Source: Eutreptiella sp. 'Long Island Sound 2002' (taxonomy: Eukaryota; Euglenozoa; Euglenophyceae; Eutreptiales; Eutreptiaceae). Taken from it: a DNA stretch of 64,000 bases. Under the pieces are notes generated by a model that saw only the letters and a program-made list of their open reading frames with translations, was not told where the DNA came from and did not search any database. The first letter of the stretch is position 1. Every line of letters begins with the position of its first letter. The translations under genes and the position numbers were made by a program. The DNA lies in contig OZ038381.1 in the NCBI GenBank assembly GCA_964036045.1, positions 146,267,596-146,331,595 on the forward strand. The letters run 5' to 3'. Below, piece by piece: positions 19,261 to 29,737 of the stretch.

Positions 19261-21387
19261 TTAGGTGGCGGCGCCGCTGGCCGGGGGGTCAGGCGCGTCG
19301 TGTTGTGTGGCACACAGGGCTCCTGGGGTGCTGTGGGTGCCGCCGGTGTCGGTGCGCCGACGCTTGTGGGGTGGTGAGGGTGTGTCTGTGTGTGGGGCTG
19401 GGCTTTGGGTGATGTCCCACAGGCGGATGCCGTCTCGCTGTGTCTCCTGGAGGGTCTCCCGCAGGCGCCTGAGGACATACGGGTGGTCCTGGGGCGCAGG
19501 GAGGTTGCGTGGGTGGACTCCCAGGGGGTGGAGCGCATCGGCCAGCATGGCTTCCCATGCGGCCTGCGGCATCCAGCCCCCCGCCGGCCGGGGGCGGCAG
19601 TTCTCCACCGACCCCTTCCGGGCCCGGTGGACCAGGCCCTCGAGGGAGGGCGCTCCCCGGGCCCACTTTCGCAGCACCCAGAGCTGCGTCTGGGTCCAGC
19701 GCTGCGACAACTGTCCCTGGGCAGGGCCGCGGTCTTGGGCGGAGGAGTGGGCGTGGGTCGATGTGACGGGGTCGTGGGGACCGGTGGCGGTTGAGGGCCT
19801 GGGTGATTCCTCGTAGTCCTGTACCGTGGGGGTGCGCGGGGAGTTGGCGTGCGAGCGGATGTGGACCCGCGAGTGTGCGCGCACGGTCTCTGCCTCGGGG
19901 TTGGGTGGGGACTCGCGGCGGCGGCGGTAGCGGGGCATGCCCTGTATGTGGGCTGTCATCGGGGGTTGGTAGGGGGGCAGGGACGCTGCTGGCGGACCCT
20001 GGCGTCGTTGTGGCCTGGTCGGGGGCGGTCCGTGGGCCTGGGGTGCGGGCTTTGAGAGGTTGCGGGACGAGGTGCGTCGTGCTTCGGCTGCGGCGCGCTC
20101 CGCTATGAAAGTGGTGGCGGCGGCGTCGGTGACGGTGGGGGGGCGCCGTGCTGGGTGCTGCTGCCTCCGGGCCTGGGAAGGCTGGGGCCGAATGTCATAG
20201 AGGACGTCCTCGGGGGGTCGGGCTCGCGCTGCCGTCGTGGCGCCAGGTTTGGACTTGGGTTTGGGCTTGGCTCTGGGTTGCGGTCGTGGCGCGCTGACGG
20301 GTTTGGGTGGCTGTTTGGCGGTGGTCTTGGGTTTCGGCTGGGTCGCGGGTGCGGGCCTTGTCGGGGCGTGGGCCTTGGCGGCGGCGGGGTTGCCCGCGGT
20401 GGGGGCGGGTTTGGAGGCCCGTTCGGGAGGTGTCCCCGCGGTCTGGGGGGTGGAGTGCTGGATGAGGACGTGGTGGTGGTGGTGGATGAGGTGGTGGTGG
20501 TGGTGGAGGCTGTGGAGTCGGAGGCGGAGGAGAGGGCTGTGGGAGACGGCGGAGGGCCCTGGGCTTCGGGGGCGGGCGTAGGATGCTGGGTCCTGCAAGT
20601 AGCGAGAACGAGGGTGCGGTTTCGGGCACCGGGTGTGTGCGCGCGTTTTCCCTGGTGACCCGTGCGTGCTGGTGCTGGTGTCGCGGCGTTGTCTAGGCTG
20701 TGCGGGCACGTGGGTTACCCAGGGGGTGGCCATATCTGCTCCAGGACGTGCGGGTGTGTTTGCTGGAGGTAGTCGAGGGTGCGGAAGAAGCATCGCTGGA
20801 TGCCGGGCATGTCCTCCTCTGTGAGGTGGGGGTAGTTTTGGGTCGGGGTGTCTGGGCCCGGCCACAGCAGCGCCATGAGGCGGGCTGCCACCATGTATGG
20901 GCAGAGCGTTAGGGTTGTGGGGCGTGGGAGGGTGGGTCCCCAGTGGTTTTGGGGGGGCTTCCCCCTGCTGGGGGCGCAGCGTGACCCTCCACAGCCACCG
21001 GTCCGTGGGGATCCCCCAGGTCCGTTGGGTCCACTTGGCGAGGCAATACATCGCCCTACCAAGGCCCTGGCTGCCGCTGCGGATGGAGAGCAGCGTGTCC
21101 AGGGATTTGCGTTCCCACGTGCCCCAGATGTGGGGGTCCTCCGGCTCGTCCCCCCTGGCGTACGTGTCGAGGCCTGGGTTGTGTGGGGGGGGGGCGTAGT
21201 CGGCGGGGAGGAGGGAGTCGGTGCCGTGCACCACCCAGTGGTCAGTTGGTGCGTGGTAGTGGGTGGTGGAGAGGGTGTAGTGCAGATTGTACATGAGAGT
21301 CATGTACGTGGAGGGGGCTGGCTGCCGGTCGTCGGGGGTGGGGATGTCCCCCAGGACGTGGTGCCGGAAGTTGCTCAGGGAGGCCAT
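19261..21387 (-). CDS. LINE family 2 C48-protease C-terminal part and tail
   Basis: A 708-residue frame. Its first 60 residues carry the catalytic half of the protease: TDHWVVHGTDSLLP matches NHWSLEAVDSMLP of the family 1 protein at 49571-50785 (His-Trp, then Asp). The YCLAKWTQRTW stretch matches YCLWRWARRRW. The expected Cys lies just beyond, in an overlapping frame (TLTLCPYMVAARLMALL near 20895, matching NLCHVFVIHQIRALA), so a frameshift separates them here. The following 400 residues are Pro/His-rich and disordered. A more ordered tail (WTQTQLWVLRKWARG to the end) is of unknown role. Confidence 0.5.
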   Translation of the reverse strand: MASLSNFRHHVLGDIPTPDDRQPAPSTYMTLMYNLHYTLSTTHYHAPTDHWVVHGTDSLLPADYAPPPHNPGLDTYARGDEPEDPHIWGTWERKSLDTLLSIRSGSQGLGRAMYCLAKWTQRTWGIPTDRWLWRVTLRPQQGEAPPKPLGTHPPTPHNPNALPIHGGSPPHGAAVAGPRHPDPKLPPPHRGGHARHPAMLLPHPRLPPANTPARPGADMATPWVTHVPAQPRQRRDTSTSTHGSPGKTRAHTRCPKPHPRSRYLQDPASYARPRSPGPSAVSHSPLLRLRLHSLHHHHHLIHHHHHVLIQHSTPQTAGTPPERASKPAPTAGNPAAAKAHAPTRPAPATQPKPKTTAKQPPKPVSAPRPQPRAKPKPKSKPGATTAARARPPEDVLYDIRPQPSQARRQQHPARRPPTVTDAAATTFIAERAAAEARRTSSRNLSKPAPQAHGPPPTRPQRRQGPPAASLPPYQPPMTAHIQGMPRYRRRRESPPNPEAETVRAHSRVHIRSHANSPRTPTVQDYEESPRPSTATGPHDPVTSTHAHSSAQDRGPAQGQLSQRWTQTQLWVLRKWARGAPSLEGLVHRARKGSVENCRPRPAGGWMPQAAWEAMLADALHPLGVHPRNLPAPQDHPYVLRRLRETLQETQRDGIRLWDITQSPAPHTDTPSPPHKRRRTDTGGTHSTPGALCATQHDAPDPPASGAAT

Positions 21388-21392
21388 CCGAG

Positions 21393-21850
21393 CTACCCAT
21401 TATCCCGCTCCGACTGTTTGGTGTTGTCGGGGATGGCGCTGGGTGGGGTGTGGGCCATGTTGGGCTCGCGGTAGCAGGTGCGGCCCTGGGTGCTGTCCCG
21501 CTCCGGCACGGGGTGTCCGACTAGCTGTCGCCCCCAGTCGATGGGGGGCACCCAGATCCGGCTTCCTGTGGGGGGCGGGCTCTCGCCGTCTGGGGTGGCG
21601 CGTGAGGGGCGGTCGTGTCGGGCGACGCGGAGGAAGGCGTTGAAGAGGAAGTCTCGGACGCCTTCCTCCAGGGTGGCCGCCTCGACCAGGGTGTTCGCCC
21701 GGATGTGCTGGGTGGTGCCGGAGGTGTGGAGGCGCAGCACCTCCTGGTCTCCGAGTCCCCGGAGGTGCTGCCGTACCGCTGCGGGGTTGTGTAGGGCGTA
21801 GGGTTCGGCCCGTGCGGCGGCTGGTGGTGCGGGTTGTGATGGGGGGGGGG
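21393..21850 (-). CDS. LINE family 2 C48-protease N-terminal part
   Basis: End of a longer open frame (which starts at 23297 in a shadow frame). The segment LEEGVRDFLFNAFL...RIWVPPIDWGRQLV aligns with VSDDLIEAWIWWFNTH...GVWVPDLGWVHTLI of the family 1 protease, which is the substrate-proximal half of the C48 fold. It is followed by a TAA and a frame change into the next segment at 21387. Confidence 0.4.
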
Positions 21851-21967
21851 TGTGTGGGTTGGGGGGGGTGGTTGTCGTCATCGCGTGTGGGGTCCGGTGA
21901 TGGGGTTTCTTGTGGCGGTCGCGGGAGGGGGGATTCGCGGTGGCGTGTGTCGGCGGGGGCATCAACG

Positions 21968-23077
21968 TCAATTGGCTGCTGCTGGCTGCCGCGTGTTGCA
22001 TCTGTGGCCTGGTCTCGGGGGGGGGGTGGGGGGGGGGTGGTGTGGGGGTGGCACTGTTGGTGGTCGGGGGGGGGGAGGTGGGTGTTGTGCTGGCTGGGAG
22101 CCTGGGCGTCCCTGTGGGCCGTGTGGGTGTTGCGTGTGTGCGCCGTGCGGTCCTTGCGGTTCTTGGCTGGTTGTGGTGCCGAGGTTTGGGTGGGAGGCGG
22201 CCGCATGGGCGTCCGGGTGGGGCTGTGGTCCGTATGTAATGGGTGGCTGCTGGTGGATGGTGCTCGCTGGTATGGGGTGTGGGTGGCGGGGCTGGTGGTG
22301 GTGGTGGGGTGCTCTTACTAGGCCCTGGTGTTGCTGGTGTGCGTGCGGGGCTCCCTGCGGGTCCATGGGGGTGTACCGTGGCTCGTGTGTCGTGGGCCCG
22401 TGTAGTGGGCGCGGCGGGTGGTGCTGGACTGCGTGGTGGTCGTGTTGAGGGTGTGCTGGTTGTGTATGGTACCCCGGCGTTGGTGGTTGTGGTGGTAGGG
22501 GCTGGTGGTGGTGGAATACGTGATGGTGTGGTGCGGTGATGTGTGCCATGTGGGGTGGTTGGTTCGTGGGGCCTGGTTGTGCTGGGGCGTGGTGGGGATG
22601 TAGCTGGTGGGGGTCGCTGTAGCATGGGGGCATTAGGGGGTAGGGGTTGGGAGGGACGGGGACGTGGTGGTGGTGTTGGTGGTGCCATGTCCCCTGGCTC
22701 TTCGCGTATGGTGGTCCTTGCATGGTGTGGACATGTGCGGGCGGTGGTGGCTGACTGGGCTGCAGGGTTTGGGTGCTGCGGTACGGTGGTGGTGGTGGGC
22801 GCTGGCGGGGGCGGTGCTGTTGGTGTGCCCCGGGGGTCTGGGCGTGGGGTGGTGTGGTGTGGCTGGACCCCGGCCCTGGTCCGGGCGTCGCGCCTTGCTG
22901 GCGCGCGCGCTGGCGGGCCCCCTGACCTGTCTTGGTCTTCTTGGCCTGGCGGGTGTCGAGTGCGGGTGAACCCCCCTGTCCCCGTGGGGGCCACGGGGAG
23001 CGGGCGTGCCAGCGGTATGCCTCCCAGAGGCTCGTCTCGAGGCCTCTGACGTAGATGCGCTGGTCCGTGAGGCCCAT
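21968..23077 (-). CDS. LINE family 2 His/Pro-rich linker region
   Basis: A 369-residue frame beginning near GLTDQRIYVRGLETSLWEAYRW, the only ordered-looking part. It then becomes extremely Pro-, His- and Gln-rich. It lies between the RING-like motif and the protease, as does the Pro-rich 1096-residue ORF of family 1. Low complexity makes the function unreadable; the position suggests a flexible linker. Confidence 0.35.
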   Translation of the reverse strand: MGLTDQRIYVRGLETSLWEAYRWHARSPWPPRGQGGSPALDTRQAKKTKTGQGARQRARQQGATPGPGPGSSHTTPPHAQTPGAHQQHRPRQRPPPPPYRSTQTLQPSQPPPPAHVHTMQGPPYAKSQGTWHHQHHHHVPVPPNPYPLMPPCYSDPHQLHPHHAPAQPGPTNQPPHMAHITAPHHHVFHHHQPLPPQPPTPGYHTQPAHPQHDHHAVQHHPPRPLHGPTTHEPRYTPMDPQGAPHAHQQHQGLVRAPHHHHQPRHPHPIPASTIHQQPPITYGPQPHPDAHAAASHPNLGTTTSQEPQGPHGAHTQHPHGPQGRPGSQPAQHPPPPPRPPTVPPPHHPPPTPPPRPGHRCNTRQPAAAN

Positions 23078-23357
23078 CCGTGTGGCGGTGGCCTCGTCGG
23101 GGGCGGCCAGGTGGGCGTCCTGAAAGGACGCCCAGCCCTCCGGGGGCTTCAGTTGTGCGGGCCGAGGGTGGTGTTCCGGGTAGGGGAGTGCGCTGAGTGG
23201 GTAAGGTGTTCCTTTCCGTCAGCACAGGGCGGTGTTGAACCGGCGGCAAGTGATTTCGAGGTAGGCTGCTATCTCCTCTGGTGCCGTGTCCTCCCACGCT
23301 TCTGGCGTCAGGGCTGCTGCTTGGGGGGCCGGGAGTTGTGGGTCTGGGAGGTGTAGG

Positions 23358-24047
23358 TCACGGTGGTGGAGGTATAGGGCGAGGAGAATGTGGCGTGCCG
23401 CCACGTTCAAGCCGCCCCCGCTGTGGCGTAAGGGTGGGCTGTGGGGGGGGCAGGGGTGTGCTGCCCGTGGCCACGGCTATGGTCCATGCGTGGTCCGCCG
23501 CGTCCGCCATGTAGTACCCTCCCAGGTGGTCACGAAGGGTGTTGGTGAGTGGCCCGAAGAAGCTGGGGTGGCTGGCGGGGGGGGATGCGGCTGGGGCCGC
23601 GGGCCGCTCGCGGTGGTGGGGGTTGAGGTCCCCGCAGTGGCGGCAGTGGGTGAGGCGGTGCGCGGCTCCCAGGCAGACCCAGTGGTCTGGGTTGCAGGGC
23701 AGGGCCGTCTGTGGTAGCCGCTGGCGCACGCAGAGGGGACATGCGGTCGCTGGCGGTTGGTGGTACCTGTGGACAGACGGTGGCGTGGGGGGATGGGGGC
23801 TGGCAGCGCACGCATGCTGGTGGGCGTGTGTGCGGTGCCTGTGGTGCCCGCGGTGCCGTGCCAGTGTTGTGCTCGGTGGATGGTGTGTAGGCGTGGTGCG
23901 GGTTCCGTGTTGGTATGTCACGGGGTAGGTTCTCATGGTTGGTAGAACAGGTGTTTGAGGAGGTGGACTTGGTCTGTTTGGGGCAGGGTTGCTGCATGCT
24001 GCAGGTATTTGTGGGTGCGGTATATGAGCGCTCTGCTGTCTTTGCAA
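23358..24047 (-). CDS. LINE family 2 RING-like zinc module
   Basis: In this frame, around 23745-23640, the pattern C-P-L-C, 11 residues, C, 3 residues, H, 2 residues, C, then H and C-R-H-C resembles a RING finger (C3HC4-like with one ligand replaced). The family 1 element has a similar module at the same position (45742-46308). Flanks are Pro/His-rich and disordered. RING fingers usually act in ubiquitin or SUMO ligation or in protein binding; next to a C48-type protease this hints at interference with SUMO or ubiquitin, but that is inference. Confidence 0.45.
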   Translation of the reverse strand: MQRQQSAHIPHPQIPAACSNPAPNRPSPPPQTPVLPTMRTYPVTYQHGTRTTPTHHPPSTTLARHRGHHRHRTHAHQHACAASPHPPTPPSVHRYHQPPATACPLCVRQRLPQTALPCNPDHWVCLGAAHRLTHCRHCGDLNPHHRERPAAPAASPPASHPSFFGPLTNTLRDHLGGYYMADAADHAWTIAVATGSTPLPPPQPTLTPQRGRLERGGTPHSPRPIPPPP

Positions 24048-24435
24048 CGGCCGTCCGTTGCATGTGCGCCGCCGTGGTCTTGGGGTCCTCCGCGTGGGTG
24101 CGTAGCAAGGTGTAGACGGCAGTGGGGACGAGTCCCCTGCGGACCGCCTCGAGTACCTCTGTCTGCTTGAGGACGGTGGTGAGTTGCTGGGTCGCCGGGG
24201 ACTGCGTCAGCCATCCGGCGTGCTGTGCGATGGTGTGGGTTGGGTTCCAGTCTGTGAGTGTGTCCAGTCCTCTGTACAGGGGGCACACCTTGAAGTGGTC
24301 CCAGGTTTCTTCTTCCGCGTGGCCACAGATGCATTTGGTGTATCCTGCGGGGCCGTGGATCGAGCGGCGCGCATACCATCGGTGGTATCGGGTGAGGAGG
24401 GGAAACTGTTTGAGGGCGAGTTGGAGTCGGGGTTT
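23930..24435 (-). pseudogene. LINE family 2 segment with C-x-C...H...C zinc motif
   Basis: Frame following the RNase H segment after a stop at 24436. It contains CICGHAEEETWDHFKVCPL (C-x-C, H, C), the zinc motif seen downstream of RT or RNase H in many LINEs. A TIAQHAGW...VLEAVRRGLVPTAVY stretch matches the family 1 copy (TITQHAGW...IKEAVLRGAVPLQLY). The match across copies shows this is the real frame and that the stop before it is a lesion. Confidence 0.5.
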
Positions 24436-25240
24436 TTATAGGTGTGCTGGGAGGCTATTCGGGCGCAGGGCGGAGTAGTAGAGGGGGGTGTGGACGGAGT
24501 CTTCGAGGCGTAGGAGGAGTTCGGTGTTCGCTGGGTGGCCCAGTGTGGTGGCCAGTTGCTGGATGGGTGTGGGGTAGTGGTACTGCTTGTCTCGATCTGT
24601 GTACGGCGTGTCCTCGGGTATCCATAGGGGGGGCTGTGTGGCCGGGGGTAATGGGGACAGGTGCTGCAGCTGGGTGTGGTGTGGGGTGTCCAGTCGCACG
24701 TGTTCGAGCCCTGGGGTGTGGCTGGTGTTCTGGTGTTTGGCCTGCGTGTCTGCGCGTCCATTGCCGTATGCGTAGCGGAGTGACTCCTGTTTGACGATGT
24801 GTAGGGCGTCCTGGGGGTGCACGCCCCTGAAGGCCATCCATAGTCCCAACGCTTGTGTGGTGAGGCCGGACTCGAGTGCCTTTCGGAGGGGCAGGTCCGC
24901 AAGCCGCCTGGTGAGGTGGATGTCGACCGTGGCGTCAACGAGTACCCAGATGTTGCGGGGCCGGATCCTTGTGGGTGGCGGTTTGGCGGTGACGGCGTCT
25001 GCGGGGGTGCGCAGTTCGCCGTGGGAGGACGCCCCAAAGATGGTGGCCCCGGTGTGGTGTTCCACGTGGAGGCCGTCCGCGTGCCGGGTGATGCGCACGG
25101 AGGCGCAACCAAGTGTGGGGGTGCGTTGCTGGGTGCCGGATGCGTCAGTGAAGTAGATGGTGTCGGTGTCGCTGGGTATGGGTTGGCGGGCAATTCCTGT
25201 GGGGTGATAGACGTAGATGGGGTTCTCTTGGGCGGTCTTG
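24436..25240 (-). pseudogene. LINE family 2 RNase H segment
   Basis: After a frame change near 25220 the protein continues in this frame with a type I RNase H: Asp in IYFTDASGTQ, Glu in FGASSHGELRTP, Asp in WVLVDATVDI and Asp in GNGRADTQAKHQ. All four acidic residues are therefore present. The domain would degrade the RNA template strand. It ends at a TAG at 24438-24436 where family 1 continues, so the ORF is broken at both ends in this copy. Confidence 0.6.
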
Positions 25241-28200
25241 CGGTGATTTGCGTGGGTTGCAGTAGCGGCGCTGCATAGACGCCTATCCCCTGGGTGATGA
25301 TGGCCTGGGCTCGTGGGGTGAGGCAGAGGAGGCCCCTGTCTGGGCGTCCCTGGGTGATATACGCGTACATCAGGTGGAAGAGGTATCCCGTATTGGGGTG
25401 GAACTTCTGGCACGTGATGGTCTCTCGCCGCTCCTTGTCGTCTTTGTCGCCGCGGAGGGTGGGGCATTTGTGCTGTAGGGGGCGCATGGGTGCCTCCTGA
25501 GGTCCTGCGCGGTGTGGGTCGCAGCAGTCGTACTCTATGGCCACGCTGTCCGGGTCTGCCCGCTCGTTGGTGAACGTCCATGTCGCCGTGGGTGTTCGGG
25601 TCCAGGCTACGTGCGCCGGGTGGTCGGGGGGTACCGTGTGAAACCAGGGGGAGAGCCATGCCTGCTGGTCGGCGGTGGCGGCGGCGGTGAGGGTGTGGTA
25701 GTGGGTGGAGATGAGGTGTAGCAGGGGCCACGGAGTGTCGAGGGCTGCCGGGCCGCAGTGCCAGCACGTGCGTGGTATGCCCTGGTCACTGTGTCTGACT
25801 GGTGGTACATCAGTCTCCGGTGCACTGTGTTTGGGGATGGACCAGGGGGCATGGTGTCGCTGGAGAGTGCGGGTAGCATGTTTGTGGCCGTTTGGTGCTA
25901 GTAGCAGGATGGTGGGTGGTGCCCAGCCTTCGGCTGACGGGCCGGGCTCCTCCTGCGTCGTGCTGCCGTCGTTGGGGGTCTCCTGTTCGCTCGGGCGGGG
26001 CCGGGGGTGCTGGCGCTGGAAGGCTTTGTACGCCGTGTCGATGTCCTTGGGCCCCGGCATGTCGCGCCCTGCCTTCGTAGCACATGCGCGGAGGTACGCT
26101 TGGAGGACGTGGCTTGCTGGCCATTGTGGGTCGGAAAGGAACAGGGCGTGGTGGGCGTCGCACTGGGCCATGATCGTCATCTGTGTTGGGGTGATATACA
26201 CTATGGTGACAGTGGCCCCCACGAGGCGCAGGGTGTCCACCTCGCCTGCCGGGTGTCGGTGGATGTCGGTGTGCGTGGCCAAGAGTGGCCCCTGTTGATC
26301 GCAGTGGTGGTTTGTCAGGATGGCGTGCGTGTGGTGCGGTAGGAGGAGTTGTAGCTGGGCCCAGATGCCAGTGCCCACTGAGGTGGAGACACCGTGTTGC
26401 GCCAGTATCCACCGGGGGCAGGTGTTGCGGGCCATTTGCGCTTCTTTTATGCGTGTGGCTGCCGCCTCGCGAACTTCAGGTTGGTGGTTGTGTGTCACCC
26501 TGTGTAGGAGGTGCGCTGCGTGTTTGGCATAGGCCATGTCGACCAGGGCGCCTGTATTGTCTTCGTAGTAGCGCCAGTGGGCCATCATGGCCTCCTTGGG
26601 GAAAGACGTGGGCCAGCCTCCATGTTGCGCCCATGCCTTCGTCACTTGCTGTCGAGCGTGGCGTAGGGCGTCTTGGGGGCGCGGGAGGTGCAAGGCTTGG
26701 TACCCGATGGCCGCGTTGAGCACCGCTTCCATGAAGTACGCCAGGCCCTGCGTAGACAGGAGGTCCCCCCTGGCAATTTGGGGTAGCCGGGCGAGGCGCT
26801 CTTCCAGCTTGCTTGGGAGTGTGATGTGGTGGTGCCGCGTGGCCTGTGTGACTCCCAGGTGGACTGTGGTGTCTTCCAGGTGTAGGGGTCCGCCTTTCCG
26901 GATGCCGGGGGTGGGGGTCTTGGCGTCGGCCAGCCCGACCGATTTGCGGGGGTGCACTAGGAGCTGGTGGGCGTCCAGGTAGGTTGTGGTGAGTTGGAGG
27001 ATGGCGGACGCTTGCTCGGCGGTCGTTGGTAGCCCTGCGTTCTCAGGGTCGCGGTGGCGGGTGGCCGTAGTTAGGAGGTTGTCGTCCGCGAAGTTGATGA
27101 GGGGGGGCCGTAGCGGGTATGGGGCGTACCCCGGGTATACCCGTGCTAGCTCGAATGCCAGTGGTAGGGTGACGAGGAGGTAGACGAAGGGGCCTTCGGT
27201 GCCTCCCTGGGGGACCCCGCTGTCTGTGCCGGTCCAGGGGGTGAGGCCTGCGGCTGTGATGACGGCGTAGAGTCGGGTCTGGATGTACCCGGTCATTGAG
27301 GAGAGGAATGGGAGGCCCATGGCATCCCATACCTCCGTGAGGAGCCGGTGTGGGGCGTGGGGGAACGCGCCTTGGACATCGAGGGAGGTGATAATCATCT
27401 CGTAGGGGTTCATGTGCAGTGCAGTGTCCTGGAGGAAGATGGCCTCGTGGGGGGACCTGCAGGCCATGGCTCCCCACATGCTGGCGGGCACGTGGGCGAA
27501 GACCGCCGGGGTCCACACCAGCTTGACTTCGGTGGTGGCGCAGACTATGGGCCGCCAGTTCCCTGGCTGCGCCCAGGCCCCCTTTTTGTAGAGGGGGTGG
27601 ACCAGGTTGGCCCATTCAGGGGGGATGGGCGTGGCGCCCGTGACGATGTCCCACAGGCGGGCTGCCAGGCGGCGTTTGACGGGCAGGGTGAGGCGTTGGT
27701 ACGCTTCGGCCGGTAAACCGTCGACGCCGGGCACGACCCCCTTCTTCAGGTGGTCTAGGGCGCGTTGCAGTTCTGAGATGCTGAAGGGCCGGTGTTCGAT
27801 GGCGCGCCGCTGTTCCCGGTTGAAGACCCTGGGCACATGCTCGCGGATGGTGTTTCTGTTGTGGGGGTCGAGCTCGGGGAGGGCGTCCCCGTGTTGTGCC
27901 TGGAAGCTGTCCAGGACTGCCTGGAGGACGGCGTCGGGGTCATTGGTGAGGCCTTCCTCGGGGGTGCACACCGCGTGGATGGTACGGCGCCCGGTGTCCT
28001 CCAGGATGCGGCTGACGTACCTCAGGGACTTGTACGGCGTGTCGTTTCTGCCGTATCTTTCACGTTCCTGGGCTGCGGCCGCTATGCTGTGGGCGTGCCA
28101 ATCCTGGGGTTGGTGGCGGCGGGTGGTGAGGAGCGCACGGAGGTGGGCGTCCCGGTCTCGTGCCTCCGGTGTGCTGGGGCGTAGCAGGCTGGCGAGTTCC

Positions 28201-28805
28201 TCTTTCGTGGTCCAGATGTCATGGACGAGTTGTTGGAGGGTGAGGTCCGGTGGTGCTCCCGCGTGGCTGGTGTCACGCCCCATGCCACATGCTTGTGCCG
28301 CCCGGCGCATGGCGGTGGTCAGTGTCGGTGCATCCGGGAGGCCAGGGATGGCACGTAGGGCCCTGTTATACCTGTGCCAGGCGCCGTGGTCGTCCTCGGC
28401 CGGGAACTGCAGTGTGGGTGGGAGGGTGTCGTCTGGTAAGGTGGCCGTGGGTGGGGGTAGGTTGGGGATGATGAGGTCAATGTAGAGGGGTCGGTGGCCC
28501 GTGCCTGTGGGCGGGAGGTCCCCGTAGGCTGCTTCGTGGACGCACACAGTGGTTGGGTCCCCGTAGCAAGTGTCGATGCGGGATTGGTGGGTGCCGGCTT
28601 GGTGGGGGTAATGGGAGGGTGTGCCGGTGAGTCCTGCCGTGAGGTTGGTGAGGCCCAGTTGGTGCATGGCGTCTCGGACAGCTATTTCGGTGGCTGTGGG
28701 TGGGCCGGTGCGGTCGTCGTCGGTGGGGGCGGCGTTTAGGTCGCCTATGATGATGGTGGGTGCCAGGAGGGAGAGTCGGCGGTACGCCAGGCTCAGGGTG
28801 TCCTC
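25220..28805 (-). CDS. LINE family 2 endonuclease C-terminus and reverse transcriptase (5'-truncated)
   Basis: The frame is open without a break through about 1190 residues. It starts inside an APE-type endonuclease (TIIIGDLNAAP near 28750, GHRPLYIDL near 28495). The RT has SLDVQGAFPHAP (motif A), GVPQGGTEGPFVYLL (motif B) and FADDN at 27079-27093 (active site), preceded by PGVDGLPAEAY and NWRPIV. The insertion boundary at 28805 removes the first part of the endonuclease, so the copy cannot nick its own target. Similarity to family 1 runs through the whole RT, with family 1 carrying stops where this copy has sense codons. Confidence 0.85.
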
Positions 28806-29723
28806 ACTCTACCAACACGCAACCGACCAACTACCATTAACAAACTACGCTACGCTACACTTGGACAAATCAAGACGCAGCTAACCGGCACCGAAACGGA
28901 CGTACCAGCTACACAAAGAACAGTTGGCTATACGACCACCGGCAGCAGCGCGACGGAACCCACGCAAACCCAGTCAACCATGAGGCGGCCAAGACAACCG
29001 TGCACCAACCACACCGCAGCTGCAGCCGCGACCTGACCGTAAACAGACCACACGCAAGCCGGCCAACATCAAACCAGCCAGGCGTGCACGGGTTGAAGCG
29101 GGAACGGCGTCGAACAAGTTGGCCACACCATGATGCGCCACGCCCGCCGACCACCATACCCACGAACAAAACAGAACGTCGTGACTCTACCATCACACAG
29201 ACGACCAACCAACATTAACAAACTACACCACACCATTACACGACCGACCAACCATCCACAACGACCTGCTTCGAACCCCTGACCCCCCGGGAGAACGCAA
29301 GCTCGACCGAGTCAGGAGGCGTGAGTGTGCGCCACGGCATGCGAGTCTTGTAGCACGTGCTTCTCAAATTCGCTTCACGCCTACTGAAAAACAACCCAGG
29401 AGGGGGTGCCTGCAGGACAGGGCCTTTGGCCCGGCTCCCAGCCCCTGGGCCCCAGAATCCGGAGGTTGATGAGGATGTGCGATGGGACCCTCACCCAGGT
29501 GTCGTCCGCACAAAGGAGAGGAATGTGAGACTTCGATCGAACATGGGTTACCTCCCTCGGCAGAACCCGCTGTAGGGTACTGCTCGCAGCGACCACGCCC
29601 TTCCCCCATGAGGGGGAGCCGGTTTGTGGGGGCACGTGCAGTAGGGCCGTGGTTGGGTGAGCAAAAGCCCCTTGGTAAGACCCCCCTCGGGGGCAACCCC
29701 AGTCCCCAGAAGACTTACCTACC
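28806..29723 (+). repeat. LINE family 1 fragment, 3' continuation to tail
   Basis: Continuation of the family 1 3' UTR after the family 2 insertion. It holds the rest of the third 378-bp unit, a unique block (29260-29710) that matches 54760-55195 of the long LINE, and the short ACTTACCTACC tail before the target duplication. Confidence 0.8.
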
Positions 29724-29737
29724 CCTTGTGCTTGTCC
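29724..29737. repeat. target site duplication, right copy
   Basis: CCTTGTGCTTGTCC, identical to 15987-16000. Confidence 0.85.

Larger units (their letters stand above)
17453..28805 (-). mobile_element. LINE family 2 copy, 5'-truncated in the endonuclease
   Basis: An 11.35-kb minus-strand non-LTR retrotransposon. From its 5' end (28805): endonuclease C-terminus, reverse transcriptase, RNase H, zinc motif, RING-like motif, His/Pro-rich linker, C48-like protease domain, C-terminal region, long 3' UTR with a 65-66-bp minisatellite, and a (CTAC)n tail at 17453-17470. It is inserted in a 378-bp satellite unit of family 1 with the 6-bp duplication ACTCTA. The RT ORF is uninterrupted but downstream domains lie in shifted frames. 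Confidence 0.88.
16001..29723 (+). mobile_element. 5'-truncated LINE family 1 copy (3' UTR only), split by a LINE family 2 copy
   Basis: 16001-17452 plus 28806-29723 align with the last 2.7 kb of the long LINE at 33371-55214. Shared features are the GCGCTGGGACGC-like start near 52550, the GGGGCTCCCATGGGGAGCAC box, the 378-bp tandem repeats (three here, four in the long copy), and an end in ACCTACC. It is flanked by the 14-bp duplication CCTTGTGCTTGTCC, so it is a genuine insertion truncated at the 5' end by target-primed reverse transcription. It landed inside an exon of gene A2. Confidence 0.85.

Noticed and set aside
19261-23514. Numerous Gly/Val-rich plus-strand ORFs across the LINE family 2 region
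   Set aside because: Antisense shadows of A/C-rich minus-strand coding sequence; no motifs.
24207-25220. C-terminal third of the 1486-residue minus-strand frame
   Set aside because: After about 25220 it is Pro/Thr/Ser-rich shadow sequence; the RNase H is in the neighbouring frame.
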